A stretch of DNA of 64,000 nucleotides from Clostridium sp. CAG:914 (lineage in GTDB: Bacteria > Bacillota_I > Bacilli_A > RF39 > UBA660). This document shows positions 63,001-64,000 of the stretch, in pieces; the first letter of the stretch is position 1; each line of letters starts with the position of its first letter. Under the pieces are notes generated by a model that saw nothing but the letters and a program-made list of their open reading frames with translations, did no database searches and was not told the origin of the DNA. The stretch is from NCBI GenBank assembly GCA_000437895.1, contig FR902155.1, positions 1-64,000 of the forward strand, read 5' to 3'. Made by a program: the position numbers and the translations under genes.

Positions 63001-63930
63001 TTAACCCTTCCTATTATTTCTAGTTCTAACTAGAACATAAGCATTATTAGAAGTTAATTTTACATTATCCAAACATCCAAACACTTCTTCTTCACTAGTC
63101 TTAGTAGGATCTATATATTCACTATTATTTTCTATCTCATAGTCATAAAAATTTTTCACAGGTTCTATTAATTTCTTAACATAATCATCCCAATAACCAT
63201 CTTCAAAATCCTCTCTTTTAGATATACCATTGACACTAGCAATATGTTCCATAATTTCCCATTTTATTGAAGCTAAAGTATCTCCCAAAAATATTTTAGC
63301 CTCTTTTGAATCCATATCGCATACATCTATAGGACTATCTTGAATACTATAACATATTTTATCATCAACAGTCATCGTAGCAATTGGTACCAATAAAGCA
63401 TTGTTTTCTTTGGCTGCTTTAATAATACCATTCCACAAATCTAAAACTAATAAATTAGGACTTTTATTCCAGGTTCCTTCTGGAAAATACGTAACATTAG
63501 CTCCTAGTTTAATTACATTACTAACCTTAGGAAGTGCTGATTTTTTACTTTCCTTATCTCTTCGATTTATTATTAATACTCCATTTAACCATAAAAGTAT
63601 TCCATCAAAAGAATTATAAAAATAAGGTATACTAGCATGAAGGGCATAAGCATGAGCTCGCATTGTTATTATAGAATATAAAAAATCATCTTTAAAACCA
63701 TGAGTAGGAACAAATATAATAGGTCGCTTATTATATTCTTTTTCTTCCAAAGTAATTGGTTTCTTTATTCTAACTGGTTCTTTTCTTAATATTTCAAGAT
63801 GATATGGACCTATTAATTTACCTGTCCCCCTAATTATAGGATTTAACATTTTTCTAAAAACAACACCACTTTTTGACATAACATTATCAGGATTATTGCT
63901 AAGCAAATATTCCAAACATTTATTATACAT
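63001..63930 (-). CDS. PlsC-like acyltransferase, tandem copy 1
   Basis: The 309-residue product has H77-GFKD-D82 and FPEG (149-152) as catalytic and acceptor motifs and no predicted membrane helix. It is equal in length to its neighbour and clearly paralogous, with divergence concentrated in the middle (residues 85-145), where acceptor specificity may differ. AAAGGAAG precedes the ATG and a promoter lies 27 bases upstream. The unusual C-terminal extension (YIDPTKTSEEEVFGCLD) is shared by both copies. Confidence 0.85.
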   Translation of the reverse strand: MYNKCLEYLLSNNPDNVMSKSGVVFRKMLNPIIRGTGKLIGPYHLEILRKEPVRIKKPITLEEKEYNKRPIIFVPTHGFKDDFLYSIITMRAHAYALHASIPYFYNSFDGILLWLNGVLIINRRDKESKKSALPKVSNVIKLGANVTYFPEGTWNKSPNLLVLDLWNGIIKAAKENNALLVPIATMTVDDKICYSIQDSPIDVCDMDSKEAKIFLGDTLASIKWEIMEHIASVNGISKREDFEDGYWDDYVKKLIEPVKNFYDYEIENNSEYIDPTKTSEEEVFGCLDNVKLTSNNAYVLVRTRNNRKG

Positions 63931-63956
63931 AATACTTCCTTTCGTAAAACGCCTTT

Positions 63957-63985
63957 ATAATAACACAAAAGATAAGAAAAAACAA
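63957..63985 (-). promoter_or_regulatory. promoter of the tandem acyltransferases
   Basis: On the minus strand, TTGTTT (63980-63985), 17 bases and TATTAT (63957-63962). Confidence 0.55.
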
Positions 63986-63997
63986 TACTTTCTTATC
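63971..63997 (-). terminator. terminator-like hairpin at window edge
   Basis: GATAAGAAA (63989-63997, minus strand) pairs with TTTCTTATC (63971-63979), followed by TTTT. It probably ends the gene beyond the window and overlaps the acyltransferase promoter. Confidence 0.6.
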
Positions 63998-64000
63998 TCT

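Noticed and set aside
1..64000. tRNA or rRNA genes, insertion sequences, prophage
   Set aside because: No cloverleaf, rRNA segment, transposase or phage structural gene was recognised by reading; a tRNA scan would settle the first.
1..64000. Reassigned UGA codon (Mycoplasma-like code)
   Set aside because: Tryptophans are encoded by TGG in conserved proteins, and TGA serves as a stop (for example at the RnfC-like/RnfD-like junction).

Overview
The window comes from a strongly AT-rich, low-GC Gram-positive (Bacillota) chromosome. It uses the standard bacterial code, GGAGG-type ribosome binding sites, T-box leaders on pheST and ileS, a Gram-positive type LexA box, and many U-tailed hairpin terminators. 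A CotY/CotZ-family coat protein, SpoIIM and a YjcZ-like small protein indicate an endospore former. An RnfC/RnfD-like pair and a PduL-type phosphotransacylase fit an anaerobic, fermentative life style. The species cannot be fixed from sequence alone; a gut Bacilli/Erysipelotrichia-like or clostridial lineage is plausible.

Layout. 0-6 kb: a broken 3' gene remnant, HIT and MazG-like house-cleaning proteins, smc, and convergent lexA with its own LexA box. 6-11 kb: coat-like proteins, a GT2 glycosyltransferase, an AGCS amino-acid/Na+ symporter, PduL, and an ABC-exporter membrane domain without its ATPase. 11-17 kb: a CYTH protein, frr, T-box-pheS-pheT, and a coupled unknown gene. 17-25 kb: a GT-C-like membrane protein, parE, and T-box-ileS (eukaryotic-like IleS2 type). 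25-30 kb: L,D-transpeptidase, ddl, ruvA, a 5'-nucleotidase and ruvB. 30-34 kb: an acyl-AMP ligase, a promoter-bearing duplication with a paralogue remnant, and a hybrid-kinase-like protein lacking the phospho-acceptor His. 34-41 kb: an XRE regulator, mnmA, spoIIM, a 41-residue membrane protein, and a minus-strand run with Sua5 and a radical SAM protein.

41-52 kb is the accessory-looking part: about 1 kb without genes, a secreted ~100-residue protein beside a MacB/FtsX-type ABC operon, an ABC exporter preceded by a tiny leader ORF and an attenuator, a broken peptidase E, and a COG4586/4587/3694-type ABC operon. 52-64 kb: hpt, the RnfC/RnfD pair, a zinc peptidase, a CofE-like ligase, hisS, a beta-lactamase-fold protein, a second degenerate hybrid kinase, and two tandem PlsC-like acyltransferases.

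The two best candidates for undescribed biology are (i) the leader-peptide attenuator in front of the ABC exporter at 48.1-48.3 kb, where leader, antiterminator and terminator sequences are all visible, and (ii) the two paralogous membrane hybrid-kinase-like proteins. Both of these carry Lys in place of the phospho-acceptor His and have lost the receiver Asp, and each sits beside acyl-lipid enzymes.
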